Source: Impatiens glandulifera (lineage: Eukaryota > Streptophyta > Magnoliopsida > Ericales > Balsaminaceae). From it: DNA of 64,000 nt. The translations under genes and the position numbers were made by a program. Of the stretch, positions 9,175 to 21,612 are shown piece by piece. Each line of letters begins with the position of its first letter. The first letter of the stretch is position 1. Under the pieces are notes generated by a model, which did not search any database, had not been told where the DNA came from, and saw nothing but the letters and a program-made list of their open reading frames with translations. The stretch is taken from NCBI RefSeq assembly GCF_907164915.1, contig NC_061867.1, positions 21,313,202-21,377,201 on the forward strand. The letters run 5' to 3'.

Positions 9175-11225
9175 TGAGCATCTTAGATTAACAAATTCAG
9201 TACCATTACTAGTTCTAATAGTTTTGATCTTAGTATCATATTGAGTTTTAACTATTTCAAAAAATTCAAGTAATCTATCATAAGCTAATTCCTTATTTTC
9301 AAAAAAAAAAAAGTCCAATTACATTTGTTAAAATCATTAACAAGAGTTAACATAAAAGGACAATGTATATATTCTTGTTGGGCACCAAACATCAACATGA
9401 ATTAACTTGAAAAAAATTGAGTACTTGTTGAACTGTTTTGAAAAGGAAATTTGTGCATTTTAGATTTATTGCATACTTCACAGTGAATTAAACTAGAAAT
9501 ATAATCTAAAAATAAATGTTTTAGAACAATATCGGATGGATAACCAAACTTAGAATGCAATAATTCCTATTAAAATTTGCAGTACAAATTGTATTATTCA
9601 TGTTATTGAAACTAATATTGTCAATATTACAAGAATCTAAAACATAGAGAGAATTCAAAATATATTAAATGCCTAAATTTTTCCATTTTCAAGATCCTGC
9701 ATTTTGCAAGAAGTAGAATCAAATATACATTGTATTTTACTTGCTTTATCATTTTTGAAATTTATATTAAATTGTATTAGAATTTTGGTGAAAAAAATAG
9801 GTTCTGAGATAATTTTATGTGTTAAGTGAAATTAACATATACTCTCTAGTCTTGGTCTTATTTGGAAGATAAAAAGAATTTGATCCTTTAATGTTTTAAT
9901 TTCAAGCATTTTTTCTTTTTAAAAACAAACATGATTGATTTCACCTGTACCGATAATCCATAACGGATTCTTTTTAAAACTTTGGTTAAACTTTTAACAA
10001 TTATGTATATTAGAAAATAAGTTAAAACAGACTTATCAACGCGGTTTTTTCTAGAAGATGCTTCAAAAGAACTTTGATTGAACATAATGCTCAGCATCTG
10101 TATAGCTTCATCCGAGTATCTTTTTGTGAAATATTCTGCTTTTGATCTTCACAATTCATATAAAGAGGAGGAATGTCATGTTCATAGAGCTCTTTCCTTT
10201 TGAATCTCGATTACCCTTCCACCACCAATCCGGATACCCAATAAGTTTGAAACACCCTTCTTGGAGATGTACAGTACCCTTGCAGTTTAGACAATAAAGA
10301 TTGGCTTTCGAACATGAATTTCCTCCCTTAGACTTTTTATCATTCCTTTTCTATATCCTCCTCCTGACTTAATAGACATATCAGCATGATCCACCTTTTC
10401 TTGTCCGACATTACTAATTTGTCTTTGTTTTTGAACAAACAAAAGTGAAGCATAAACTCTATCAATATCTGGTGGAAGTTCAAAAACCATAATTTGACTT
10501 TTCTCATAGTTAAAAGTAAAATAAAGTCCTATAAAAAATTTCCCTAATCTTCTTTGGACATCTTATTCTTCAACAGGATCTAAAATCTAGCAAAATTTGT
10601 TTACCCTTACTTTACAATCACATCTTGAAAGTGGATTAAGGGCATGTAACATATCTCATAATATGTTCATTTTAGAGTAATATGCCTCTAGTTCTTCAAC
10701 ATTATGTTTCATTGAATTGATTTTAGTTTGTAATTAAAATGAAGACTGCTCATTCTTAACTTGGTATCTTTTCTTGATACCCTCCCATAGTTCAAGAGTT
10801 GTCTCAGTATGTACCAAATCCTCTTTAATTTCAGAAATTAAAGAATTAAGCACCCAAGATGGAATCTACTTTAATCCATCTAGCATAATAAACATCATCT
10901 TTAGTACAAATGATTGAACTATCAACAAAACCTTGTTTCGATTTTGTTGTCAATGTTATCCTAATACTTCTACTCCAACTAATGTAGTTTTTTTAGAGAA
11001 AAGTGTTGTAAAAATAAACATACTAGGGTTATCATGATATGATACATGCAAAGGATCATCCACGCCTTACACCATTCTTCCTTTTGTAGTCGTTGTCGAT
11101 TTCTCTCCACCTTCTTGCAAATTTATTACAGTTCTTGCCGGACATTTTTCAATTTCTTTTCTGGTCATTTGCGTTCGCCGAAATCTCTTCACCCATAATT
11201 AAATATCTTTCTTGATCTAATACCA
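9175..11225 (-). pseudogene. Copia gag-integrase remnant, minus strand
   Basis: Read on the minus strand from the primer-binding site at 11225 it carries degraded gag (visible around 10287-10490, with FELPPDIDRVYASLLFVQKQ as in Copia gag). A GAG-pre-integrase-like piece near 9440-9560 and an integrase-core-like piece at 9180-9300 follow, ending abruptly at ~9175. Reverse transcriptase and RNase H are absent. Many stops and frame changes. The protein segments resemble those of the element at 56097-60992, so the two are of related families. Confidence 0.7.
11214..11225 (-). other. Primer-binding site (TGGTATTAGATC)
   Basis: Minus-strand TGGTATTAGATC directly after the LTR end ...TTTTCCA. It differs at two positions from TGGTATCAGAGC, the complement of the initiator tRNA-Met 3' end used by most plant Copia elements. 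Confidence 0.65.
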
Positions 11226-11441
11226 TGGAAAATCTTGAAGATATTTTAGTAGAAGAATAACTAGAAGCAAGCTAGAGAGAAATTAGGTTCGGATGAATTG
11301 AAAATTATCAAAAAAGTGACAGATCCTAAGACACTGTCTCCCTTATATATATATATATCAAAATATTACATTAGTCCCTATTATTTTAGATAATGTATAA
11401 ACTAAATATATAATTAATATTTTTTTTATAACTTAGCAACA
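11226..11441 (-). repeat. 5' LTR of the truncated Copia element (216 bases)
   Basis: On the minus strand it runs from TGTTGCTAAG (11441) to TTTTCCA (11226), immediately before the PBS. It shares an AGGGACTAATGTAATATTTTG-like segment with the 3' LTR at 62121-62356. No matching 3' LTR is seen near 9000. Confidence 0.6.
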
Positions 11442-11579
11442 AACATTTACAATAATAATTTATAAATTATATTCAAACATAATTTAATTACAGACTCAAT
11501 GAACATATGTATACCTATGGAAACATAAAATACATTTAACAATACATCAATCAATAAAATCAGAAATATCTGACTTTGA

Positions 11580-12573
11580 GTTGACGGAGAGAGTGTTCGG
11601 ATGCTAGAAGCATGGGAAGTTATCGGTATGGGATCAGGTGTCCGACCCACACACTTTCGTGAGGATCTTCGAAGTGTCAACAATTCACAATGAGCCACTG
11701 ATCGATTGTTTGAGGATAATCAAAGAATGGCGATGGAACTGGAGGAATTGAAAAAGAGGGATGAAGAAAAAACTCAAACGATTAATTAAATACAAGCGGA
11801 AAAGGTATAATTGATTTCAAGAATGGATAGGGAAAGTGCAAAACGGGAGAAGGAAATGTTAGAAATTAATGCAAGAATAGAGAGTTTTGAAATGTTTATG
11901 AGGCAATATCAACCACCCCTCATCCCCCACCATCTAATTCTAGTATGTTTCGACTGAAAATGGGTTTATGAATTGATTGAATATGTTTTAATTTTAATGT
12001 AAAACATGTTGTTTGGATGACTGGTTTGGTTGTGAATTTTGGAATGATCATTTGCTTTATGAATGTCATTTATTTTATGAATTGATATTGGTTTGGCTGA
12101 ACAGGTTTCGGTTGAGAACATAACAATCGGGCTATTTTTTACATTTTATAGGGAAAAACCGAAAGTTAAATGGAATCTTTCGGTTTTTCTTGAAAAGGAA
12201 AAACCGAGAGTTCTTCATATACCTCTCGATTTATTTGAAAATGAAAAACCGAGAAATATGTGGAAAACTTTCGGTTTAGATACCCGAGAGAAAAAATGAA
12301 AGTTAATTAGTAAACTTTCGGTTTTTTTCTCTAAAGAAAAACCGAAAGTTACCTAACCGAAAGTTTTGCAATTAACTTTCGGTTTTTCTCTCGGGTATCT
12401 AAACCGAAAACTCTACGATAACTCTCAGTAAACGCCCAATTGTTTTTAACGAAAGAGTCAATGCCGAGGAATAGCAAGAGTCACTTACACTTTCGGTATT
12501 AGGTCTATACCGAAAGATATAGGGTCAAAACCGAGAGTTTTTACACTCGTTTTTTACCTCTTTTTCACCAGTG
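11580..12573 (+). mobile_element. 3' part of a second CACTA-type element with transposase-associated coding remains
   Basis: The right end at 12573, read on the minus strand, begins CACTGGTGAAAAAG, a typical plant CACTA terminus variant. Plus-strand reading of 11590-11930 gives MLEAWEVIGMGSGVRPTHF, then MAMELEELKKRDEE, SRMDRESAKREKEMLEIN and FEMFMRQYQPP. This is the coiled-coil, proline-ended C-terminus typical of plant En/Spm-associated ORFs (transposase_24-like). Two in-frame stops break it. The sequence from 12100 to the end holds dense CCGAAAGT/ACTTTCGG inverted repeats. The left end is not found; it is probably lost. Confidence 0.65.
12100..12560. repeat. Subterminal CCGAAAGT / ACTTTCGG hairpin repeats
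   Basis: About a dozen copies of AACCGAAAGTT or its complement, many paired head to head around AAAAACC/GGTTTTT so that long hairpins form (for example 12300-12345 and 12350-12410). This is the expected place and style for CACTA transposase-binding repeats. The 68-codon frame at 12093-12299 reads through them and is not a gene. Confidence 0.7.
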
Positions 12574-13960
12574 TAACGCATGGACTCTTCAATTAACTAG
12601 CATTGAATGTCTAACATTGTATTTTACCAAATTAACGCAACGATGTTAATTAGTTATGGACTAATTGATAAATTAATGAGCAATATTCATTGTTAATAAT
12701 TGGATGGTTTTATTTGAAGATTTAATTATCATTAATATATACTCAATCTTTATTCATTTCACAAAACCACTTCATCCTTGATTATTTTCTCACTCTAGAA
12801 TTCCAAAGGCCCTCTTCTTGTTTTGTGAGTGTTCTTCGAGGTCTTCGCTCAATATTTTCTGTTGAAACCCGGTGATAGTTCAGGTACTTTATCAAGTTGT
12901 TGCGTAGTGATTTTGGTGGTGAATCACTACTAGCAGATTCGTTGTACCTTAGGAGACAATCATCTGTGATAAGCTCCGGCACAAGGGGAGACGGTGGAAC
13001 TATTTTAAGGGAAATGTGTTAAGCACGTGCCTCGAATCAACATTATATTTGGTGATTTCATTCTTCTTTATATTTTATTTATTTTATTTATTTGTAACGT
13101 CATTATATATATTTTCTCTTTATTTAAAGACAAGATTTCTAACAATCTTAAAACAGTTTCTTTGTGCTAAGCTATTTAAGAGCTTGCGCCATCGATTTTT
13201 TTTTTGTCTTTGATGTTTCAAAAATTCGAGTTACGGTGTTGCGAAAGAGATGATACTCATTTCGAAAATATGAAAATGATTCATTTTAAGTCTTTATTGT
13301 ATATAAATATGTTGATTATTAACACATTTGTTTTTATGCTGCTAAAACTTAATTTTATAAGCTAATATATTTTGATATAAAAAAATTTCTCAAGAAACAT
13401 TAATATGTATATTCATTATACAAATTATATAGAAAATAAATTAGAACACAATAATTTAATTTGTTCTAGTTTTAATTAAAGATTTATTTAGTTATTAAAA
13501 TTATTAATAATTATGAATGAAAATAAGAAAATATTAGCTTCCAATTTTCAAAAAATTAATGATAATAAAATTAATTATAATTGAAACTTATGGTTTCAGT
13601 TTTAAAATAATTAATTATAATATATATATACATTCTTAAATTAATTAAGTTTGATAATTAAAAGAAGATAATATGTGATATTATGATTAATAACTAAGAT
13701 AATATATTATATATTTATATATATATATTATCTTATATATTATATTTTGATTATGATGTTAAGTTATTATTTTAAATAATGTGCATATTATTTTAATTGT
13801 GCATATATTCATTTTGATTGGTAAAATATTTGTCATGTTTATTTTAATATTTTTATATTTAAAAAGATCAAAATTAAACACAAAAGTATAAATAAAAAAT
13901 AAATTTCAAATAAATCCTTAAGGATTTAACAAAAATATATATTTGTGATCAAGTGGCCAA
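12574..13960. other. AT-rich intergenic DNA with a possible LTR fragment
   Basis: 12770-13010 is less AT-rich and contains CTCCGGCACAAGGGGAGACGG next to TTTTCTGTTGAAACCCGGTG, wording reminiscent of retrotransposon LTR/leader sequence, but no ends are visible. 13250-13960 is very AT-rich with a TATATATAT tract near 13720. No gene is recognised. Confidence 0.3.
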
Positions 13961-16440
13961 AACCAAAATAATTTGTTACAGCGCACGCAAGGACCATCGG
14001 ATAAGCACTGGATTTTCATTCAGCGCCCAGGAGAGAGCAGCGTAGCCGGTTGTAGCCAAAGCAACGCGTGGCCGGGCAACAGCGGAACGGTTAATGCCTT
14101 GTTAGCCATGATGCTAACGAAACTCCCAGACGCAACGTCGCCTGGACAGAACGCCAAAGGAGCATTCCAACGCGCTCAAAACAACGTCGTTTAGAGCCCC
14201 ACCTTCTTCTTCGTCATGACACCATCTGGATAAGGATGAAAAATTGTGGATGATTTCTCCAACTTGGAACTCATCCATTAGGCCACCATTTAGGCTCATT
14301 TAAAGCATCGAATGATCACCTTACGATGGTGATCATTTCTACCTAGGTTTTGGATTTTTCGAAAATTTGTTTGAGGCCTTAAATCTTGGATTTGTGCATT
14401 CAGAAAACTTCCCAAGGATCAAGGACTATTCTCCAATCCTTGATAAGGCTTCAATCACCCTATATTTTATATTATAGTTTGAATTTAAAAAAAAATTATA
14501 TTTCAAATTTTATAAGCTTTTATGCTTGTTGTTTTTGGTGATTTATGGATACAAACCAATCTTATGATTATTTAGAAATTATTTGGATATGATAGAGCTG
14601 ATCAATCGATTTAAACAACAAAACTCCAAATTTGAATTTTCAAAATTAAAAAAACGAGTGTGCTATTTTTTAGTTAATTTTGTTGAATCACAGTCTAAAA
14701 AGTTTGCCAACATGATTGTAATGATGTTGGGCAACTATTTGAATCATGTTTGATCCATCTCAATCATGTTTGATCAAAATTAAAATTTTCAAAATAAATT
14801 AAAATTTTTGAGTTCTTGAATTGGTCAAAACGAACAACAAGTAGTTTTGTTTTTGTACCAATCAAGTATATTGGATAACTCCTTACACTTTAAAATCAAA
14901 AACTCATTTTTTATCACAAACTGTTTTGAACAAATTGATCATCATCTAAGTCGATTGATACCTTGAGATGATCATCAACATATTCCTGAGTTAGATCAAA
15001 AAAATTGGAGTTAAAAAAATGAATTTAAAAAACCTACACTTGGTGTTCTTGAGGACCAAGGCTCGTTAGCTTAGGACCGAGAGATCCAACCAAGGATCCT
15101 CGGTCTAGACCGAGACAAAAGATTGATAAAATTGAACTTAGGACCGATGTTCTTGAGTTAGGACCGAGACCTAGGACTGATGTGCTTGAGCCAAGATCGA
15201 GAGATTCGGCTGAGGATTTTTACCTAGGACCAAGTGTCCTAACCTAAGGATCGAGAGTTTTAACCTTGGGACCGAGACTCCTTAACCTTAGAATCGAGAG
15301 TCCTTACCCTATGACCGAGAGTTCTAACTTTGGAACCAAGACTCCCTAACCCTAGGACTGAGAGTTCTAATATTTGGACCGCAAATCTTAAGCTTAGGAC
15401 TGAAAGCTCCTTAACTAGGACCAATGAACTTAGCCCATAGCTAACCTAGGATCGAGAAGTTTATACACCTCGGCCGAGAAACTAAGCCCCAAGCTAATCC
15501 AAGACTAATAGGTTTATACACCTAGATCGGTAAGATCAACTAAGGACTGAGAGTCCTTAGTACCTCGACCAAGGGACTTCAGTCCTTAGACCGAAGATCC
15601 CGAACCTCGACCCGGACCGAGAGTTTTTGACCTTGACCGATAAAAACGAACCCCAGGCTTAGGAGTCCGGTCTTAAGGCTTGTTTGATTCCACTTTTAAA
15701 AATCCAAAATTATTTTTATAATTTTGGAACTCCAAATCATTTTCTAAAAATCCTGAAATATTAGAAAATGCATTTTAAATATTTTTAGGATATTTCCAAA
15801 AAAATATTTTAACAACAACTTGTTTGTTGTTTTTTCTAAACCTTAATGCCTATTAAAATTGACTGATATTCTTTAGGTATTTCCTCCATAGTTATCATCC
15901 ACAATAGATATCAGCATTTAAATATTGATGTTTCAATATTTTAATAACGCTAAACATAGAAGCATGATTAGGACCAGAATAATAAACGGTTAAAACTCAA
16001 ACATTATACAACCAATTTTCAAAAGTCAATTTTATAAGTAGATACCGTTTTTAAAATGGGTACGGAGGATGAAATGCGAAAGCCCTTTTCCCGAGTATCA
16101 GCAAACTATGAACTAAAAGAAAACTATGGTCAATAAGTTTGTATACATATGCCAACTCTTATTGATTTTCAAAAAAAACAATTAGCGACTCTGTTTCAAA
16201 ATAAATAATCTTTTAAATTAATTATGTTTAATTAATTTAAATTAAAATATTTCTAAAAAAATTAAATTGTGGTCTGAATACCATAAATCCCCGGATTATT
16301 TAAAATTGAAGCTCGAAATTAATTAATTTTAATTAATTTCAAAAAGTTGTCAGGAATCAACGACATCTTTTAAAAATAATGTTTTATTTTAAAAGAAAAT
16401 TTATAACACACAAACCGAGGTTATATTTCACGAACCTCGA
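13961..16440 (+). repeat. Probable LTR-type region of an unidentified (possibly Gypsy) retroelement
   Basis: A GC-richer block (13975-14215), then a long non-coding stretch with a tandem ACCGAGAG array (15040-15670). Near 16060-16200 are the phrases GGGTACGGAGGATGAAATGC and TTAGCGACTCTG. The latter resembles the GGCGACTCTG wording seen at the LTR/primer-binding junction of large plant Gypsy (Tat/Ogre-like) elements. I recognise no gag or pol and no paired LTR, so the family is a guess. The 73-codon frame at 13973-14194 shows no known motif. Confidence 0.35.
15040..15670 (+). repeat. Degenerate (CTAGGACCGAGAGTCCTTAAC) minisatellite
   Basis: Roughly 25 irregular copies built around GACCGAGA followed by TCCT/TTCTAAC and CTAGGA. 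Unit lengths vary between ~20 and 35 bases. Each unit includes near-palindromic GGAC...GTCC. It stands out from the flanking AT-rich sequence. Confidence 0.7.
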
Positions 16441-16479
16441 GCTTTTCTGGAGCCAAGGTTTTTCCGGAGTTATAGTTAT

Positions 16480-17090
16480 CAAATCATCTTTATCAACTTG
16501 AATAGCATAAGAAAAACTATTATCATCAGACTATTTTTGCAAATATTCTAAAACACCTCATGTATCCTCAACCATCATATTTCTTGTTCTTTTTTATTGC
16601 AAATAATTTCTGTAATCTTCAAAATAAAGCCTACAAACTTCTTCACACCCACTTGTCTCGTGATTAGATCATAAGATGCTTTTTGGGTGACTTTGGCATC
16701 ACTTGTTATCTCAATCTGTATTTTGACTAAAAAAATATTTTTTTTTTTGTGTGTCTTCTATGTAGGTAGGTTTTGTTTGAACTTGAAAGATAATGATTAT
16801 GCTCTTTTATAAATTGTACCACAATAAACCTATCATTTGTTCGATTATAGATCTTCATTTTAGTTTACAACCAAATCTTGTTCAGATCGACTATTTTTAA
16901 CAAAACCCACTCGTTAATCCTTCCCCTCTTACCTTCCTAATTGTCACTATGACTACTAGATATTCTTGTGTCAAAACCGACCATCTTAACATATGACAAA
17001 TAAAGTTTATAAGTTTTTTCTTCAGTCTCAAACTATCTCAAACTACATTTTTAATTGTGGTACAAAGTCTTCTATGCTAACTGAATTATT
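16480..17090 (-). pseudogene. FAR1/FRS-type (MULE-derived) gene remnant
   Basis: The minus strand translates to pieces of the FAR1 DNA-binding domain in family order: ETEEKTYKLYLSYVKMVGF, DTRISSS, KIYNRTNDRFIVVQFIKEHN with HYLSSSNKTYLHRRHT. Then come SYDLITRQVGVKKF, GFILKITEI and a SYAIQVDKDD-like piece at the start of the transposase-derived region. FAR1/FRS proteins are plant transcription factors domesticated from Mutator transposases. Stops and frame changes interrupt it (for example TAG after SSSHSDN), and nothing downstream of ~16480 matches. It is either a dead FRS gene or a MULE transposase relic; the short length prevents a decision. Confidence 0.7.
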
Positions 17091-19323
17091 TTTATCTAAA
17101 TTTATATCAAGTAGAAAATAGTCTCTCATTAAATCAATTAATATGTTAACTTAAAACGTTGTAAATTGACAAAATAAACTAAAAGTGATTCTAACCTTTA
17201 TTAATAACATCAAAGTCATTTTCTCCATTGTCTTTGTTTGCTTCGAAATTCAATCGTAGATTCGCCCTAAATAAATATTACTATAATCTTGAAAAGAAAA
17301 TCCATATTTTATTGTTTAATACCAAAATATCCAAATCATCAAAATCCAAATAATTCAAATTTGAATTTCTGAGTGTCCAAAAATTAAGAAAATTGAATGA
17401 GTATAATTTTTGTCATGCTAATGCTAAGTTTTCAATTCAATATCTAAATAACTCAATTAGTTAGAGAACATGACTCATTGCAAATCAAATCAAATCAAAT
17501 GAAGATATTGTCATCAACTCCATACTAAATATACATCAAATGACAAAGGGATAATTAAATTTTACAATCCAGGCCATTTCTTCTGACAGTTTGGTTTAAT
17601 TCAAATATGTTTTATTTTTAATCAGACATTTCATATGCTAGTTCATCTTATACAAAATCCAAAACATCTAATATAAACCCTCAAATTGATCAATTTTGAA
17701 AAAGTCCTTTTAACTATTACTTTTTCATATAAACTATGAATTCATTTCTTCATATATGAACTCTTTTTAAGTTGAAACAAAAACAATTCTAATGATGTTC
17801 AGAGTTTTTTTTTTTTTTTAATTCAACTATAATCAAAATTATTTCATCATTTCTTTAGTCAATCAAATCAAATCATTTAATTTATTAACCAAAATATTAA
17901 AATCATTTCTATTATTTTTATTTCATTATTTATTATTATAAATTAATATATTTAAAGTTATTTTATCAAAAAAAAAAATCCTCTCAAAATCAACATCAAT
18001 TAACGTTTTTTTAAATAAATTGCAATAGAACAAGCTAGAGTTTGACAAAAAAAAATCAATTAATTTATTTTTAGAAAAAACATTATCGCCTAAACATAGT
18101 TCACTTTCAAAATAACTTCATTGTTAAAGTGCCTATCTTAAAAACAAATAGTTTAAAAGGCTAATTTCAAAATTAACAAATACTTTAAGGGCTTATCTAG
18201 CTGTAAAAAAAATATTATTATCAGTCATGAGAACAAGCAAGCCCACATGGTATTAGGATGGCAATTGGGGTAGGACAGGCTCGGATGATGGGCTCTTGTC
18301 ATTGTTCTATTCTCTACCCCACTCTAATAATAATGATCTTATTCCCTTTCAAGAAAAAGAAAATTATTTGTAAAAAAAATTCTCAAATTAAAACTCTCGC
18401 ATTTAAGTGTGGCTCCACCAGAGTAGTCCTAGAAGGTTGTTCTCAGTGTACTTATATTGTCGCACTTTTTAAAACTCATTAAGGTAGTTCGAATAAATCT
18501 TACATTGTAAAAATGTGTCCACAATGGGTAAACAAATAGCCCGTAATGACACTTAACAATTTAACTAAATATGGAACTGATCGTCCGACAAGCTCGAACC
18601 CATGACATCTTAAAAAAATTGGGAATATTCATCTTTTGTTATTGTTAGACAATAAATGGAAATAATAGTCTTACATTGTAAGTCAATTGTTTCATGTTGA
18701 ATTAACACTAAAATTTTATAACTAGAAGGGATTGACCTAGGTACCTAATTAATTAGATTTAGGTAAAAAAATATTATCTTATCTAAATTAACCGAGATAT
18801 ATAACCAAAATAAAATATTTTATCAAAGAAATTTATTAATATTTTTGTATCCAAATTCAGTCTCAAATCTAATTATAGGCTATAAAGTTTTTTTAAATGA
18901 ATCCTAAACTAGATTAAAAATAATGGAGTTTAAAATTTAAAAACATAAAGAAAGGTCTTGTTCTTTTTGAATTAAAAAAAAAATTAAAAAAAATTATTTT
19001 TTTAATTAATCACTTTTAAACAATTAAATCACTCCTTTTATTAACCAAAATACTAAAATATTTTTTATTTTAAATTATTAATTTTAATTTTATTTATATA
19101 TATATCAATATCATTTAATTTTTTTTATAAAAAATAATCATCCAATAATTATATTTTTTTCCTCTAAAATTTTTAAAAAACCAATCCGAACAAGCTTAAC
19201 AAGCTACACCTGCCCCCAACTTCAAGACCATTTTAAGTCCAATCAAATCAACAACTTACAGCTTCTTAAAATTAAAATTGTAAAATTCCTAAGAATTATT
19301 CTTTGTTGAGTTATATATTATTA

Positions 19324-19367
<44 letters not shown>

Positions 19368-20160
19368 AAACTTGTATATCTTCACCATTTTCAAATAAAT
19401 ATATAATTCACACCTGCGATCATTCAATAATAATAATAATTAAATTATATTATAAAAAATTATATTTACAAAATTAATTACATTAAGTTATTTATTTAAA
19501 TAAATAATAACTTTATTTATTTATATATATTCAACTTTTTTTATTATAATATCGTAAAATTAAAAATATTTATAATCTCATAATACCTTGCATATCACAA
19601 ATTTAAAATCAAAATAGCTTTAATTGAAATCTTAAATTTTAAGTCATCCTCAAACATTTGATGAGTTTAAAAACTATAACAAATTGTCATCAATATCTAT
19701 GTCATTAAAACTGTTGACTGGTTTAGAAGAATAATGAGATAACAAACAACTTCAATTTATTAAAGGTGCAACTTATAAAAGATTCAAAATCATTTGATAA
19801 ATGGCCATGCCCTCTCTTGTTTCAATTCTTTTTCATTTCTTCTATTTCATCATCCCCATTCGGATCTTCTTGAAGATGAAGAAAGTCTATAAAGTAGCAA
19901 GAGTGTCACTTAGTTGAGTTGTGCTAAAAGCTAACCCTAATGCTCTCATAAAAAAACAGAGTATTTTCTTGGTTCTTGCCCTTGTTGCATGCATAATAAC
20001 ACAAATATGAATAAACCATTAGTTGTTTTTAGAAAAGGGAAACCGATATAAGTGATTGCCATTCATTATGTCCCACCTGCCCAACAAGAAACTAACATGA
20101 ATCTCGGGCTGAGTAGTTAGGAAATACAACAAATCAAATACAAAAATCAAGAACATCATT
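17091..20160. other. AT-rich intergenic DNA
   Basis: No gene is recognised. There are poly-A/T tracts, an (AT)n tract at 19329-19360 and AATAAT runs near 19430. The 74-codon frame at 18258-18482 lacks any motif and is not supported. Confidence 0.5.
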
Positions 20161-20217
20161 TCTGTTTGTGTATGTAGTAATAGCTAGAAATCAAGCAAAC
20201 AAAAAGCATAGAAAGCC

Positions 20218-20619
20218 TCAATTGCATTCAACACCCACTTCAGCAGCTCGACGAGGCTTATTTTTTCTCCTGCTCCCGTTTTGTCTGAATCCAACTGTTC
20301 TCGATGAATCATCATTATCCGCCCCATTCTTTTCCCCACCATTTGAATCAGCAGGAGGAGTTTCCTTAACAATAGAAGACCTCTTCCTCTTCCTTCCATT
20401 AACCGTGGTTGAATTCTTCAATTCATTACTAGTACTAATACTGATGGAGCTCTTTGCATTTTCAGAATCTCCTACATTTTCAACCTCTTTTTCCTGAACT
20501 TCACCTTTCAACGATTTCAATGGACGCCCTCTTCTCCTCTGTACTGGAACCACCTTCTTTTCATCCTCGCTGCCAATGTCCATCTGTTTCTTCCCCACCT
20601 TTCCTTTACCTCTGACCAT
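20218..20619 (-). CDS. Small basic AT-hook-like nuclear protein
   Basis: 133 residues from the ATG at 20619 (MVRGKGKVGKKQMD). I prefer it to the upstream in-frame ATG at 20661 because an acceptor-like AACAACAG lies between them and the basic start matches related plant proteins. An AT-hook-like core, RRRGRPLK, lies at about residues 28-35. It is followed by an acidic/serine-rich middle, a basic NGRKRKRSS cluster (~95) and a basic tail, NGSRRKNKPRRA. Low complexity, no enzyme domain. DNA minor-groove binding in the nucleus is inferred from the hook; the biological role is unknown. The long 5' leader to ~21490 probably includes an intron. The gene lies upstream of and divergent to the EMSY-like gene, ~3.5 kb away. 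Confidence 0.75.
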   Translation of the reverse strand: MVRGKGKVGKKQMDIGSEDEKKVVPVQRRRGRPLKSLKGEVQEKEVENVGDSENAKSSISISTSNELKNSTTVNGRKRKRSSIVKETPPADSNGGEKNGADNDDSSRTVGFRQNGSRRKNKPRRAAEVGVECN

Positions 20620-21500
20620 AACTTCAATGCTGTTGTTCGATATATAGCAAGTAATATTCAAGCATAAAGTGATGATTCCTGCAATATAATTAACCTTAGG
20701 GATTCAAATTTCAGAATTTCTTAGAGGGTAATGAAATGATCTGAAAATTAACATCATCAAATAGACAAATAGTGTAGAATTTGAGCTAATAAAGATCAAG
20801 TGTCAGGTGAAAACAACAAATAGAGAATTCGAGTTTTGTATGAGAATCAAGACTGAAAACACCTTAATCCAATCCTCTTGACAATTGGGTTCAGAGGACA
20901 ACAATCAAAACAAAATAGGGATCCACAACATTCACTTAATGAGGATTCAACATGAAGAAGAATTTTATGGGCGAGATTCAAAAATCAAACCCCATGAGCA
21001 AATCAAAGGGATCCATAAGAACTAATCCCTCTTATGTTACCAATTTGCGATTGAATCCATATAAATCCCCAACAACCTTAAGATGAACAGCGGCCATTTT
21101 GCATCTTCATCAAGAAAAGAAAAGAAAAAAAACCCATTTCTCAGAAACTATAAATCAATCACGCCAGTACAGAAACTACAAATAATAATCAAATCGAAGA
21201 ATCTAATTCATATCAAAGGAAGAAACGAGCAAAACGAGAGAAAAAGTGATTTTCAAGATACAATAGATGAATCAAGTAATAATAAAAGAATACCAGATCA
21301 AAAGGGTACATACATAAATCGATATTGTTTGTAATCAAAGATGAAAAAGTCTGATCTTTTTACATTAGAGGATGAAGAAGATACTGCTAGCCATGGAGAT
21401 GAAGAGAGACAGAGGGAGGCAAGAAGACTGATACAAGTGGGAAAGAAAAATATATGAGTACGGTACAAATAGACTTTGGAGGCTGCTTGCATCATCTCTC
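20620..21500 (-). promoter_or_regulatory. Likely 5' UTR with intron and promoter-proximal region of the AT-hook-like gene
   Basis: On the minus strand, CTCTCTTCATCTCC-type sequence near 21380-21430 is typical of plant leaders. A TTTAT|GTATGTACC donor near 21310 and an acceptor before the start codon (AACAACAG near 20630) would define a ~0.7 kb leader intron. This is a prediction from splice-site wording only. Confidence 0.4.
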
Positions 21501-21612
21501 TACTTCTGGCATTTTTTATTTTTACTGAAAGTAAATTATTTTTATCTTAAAAGATATTTAACGCCCTAATTAACTTCTTATTCTTTTTACCACTATCTCA
21601 TATATTTACTTT

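Noticed and set aside
12782..12982. 66-codon minus-strand frame
   Set aside because: No motif; the region resembles LTR or leader sequence and lacks supporting splice or start context.
13973..14194. GC-richer 73-codon frame as a possible host gene
   Set aside because: No recognisable domain, no splice continuation and an LTR-like neighbourhood.
20168..20497. 109-codon plus-strand frame
   Set aside because: Exact antisense of the AT-hook-like gene; hydrophobic composition reflects the opposite strand of lysine/serine codons.
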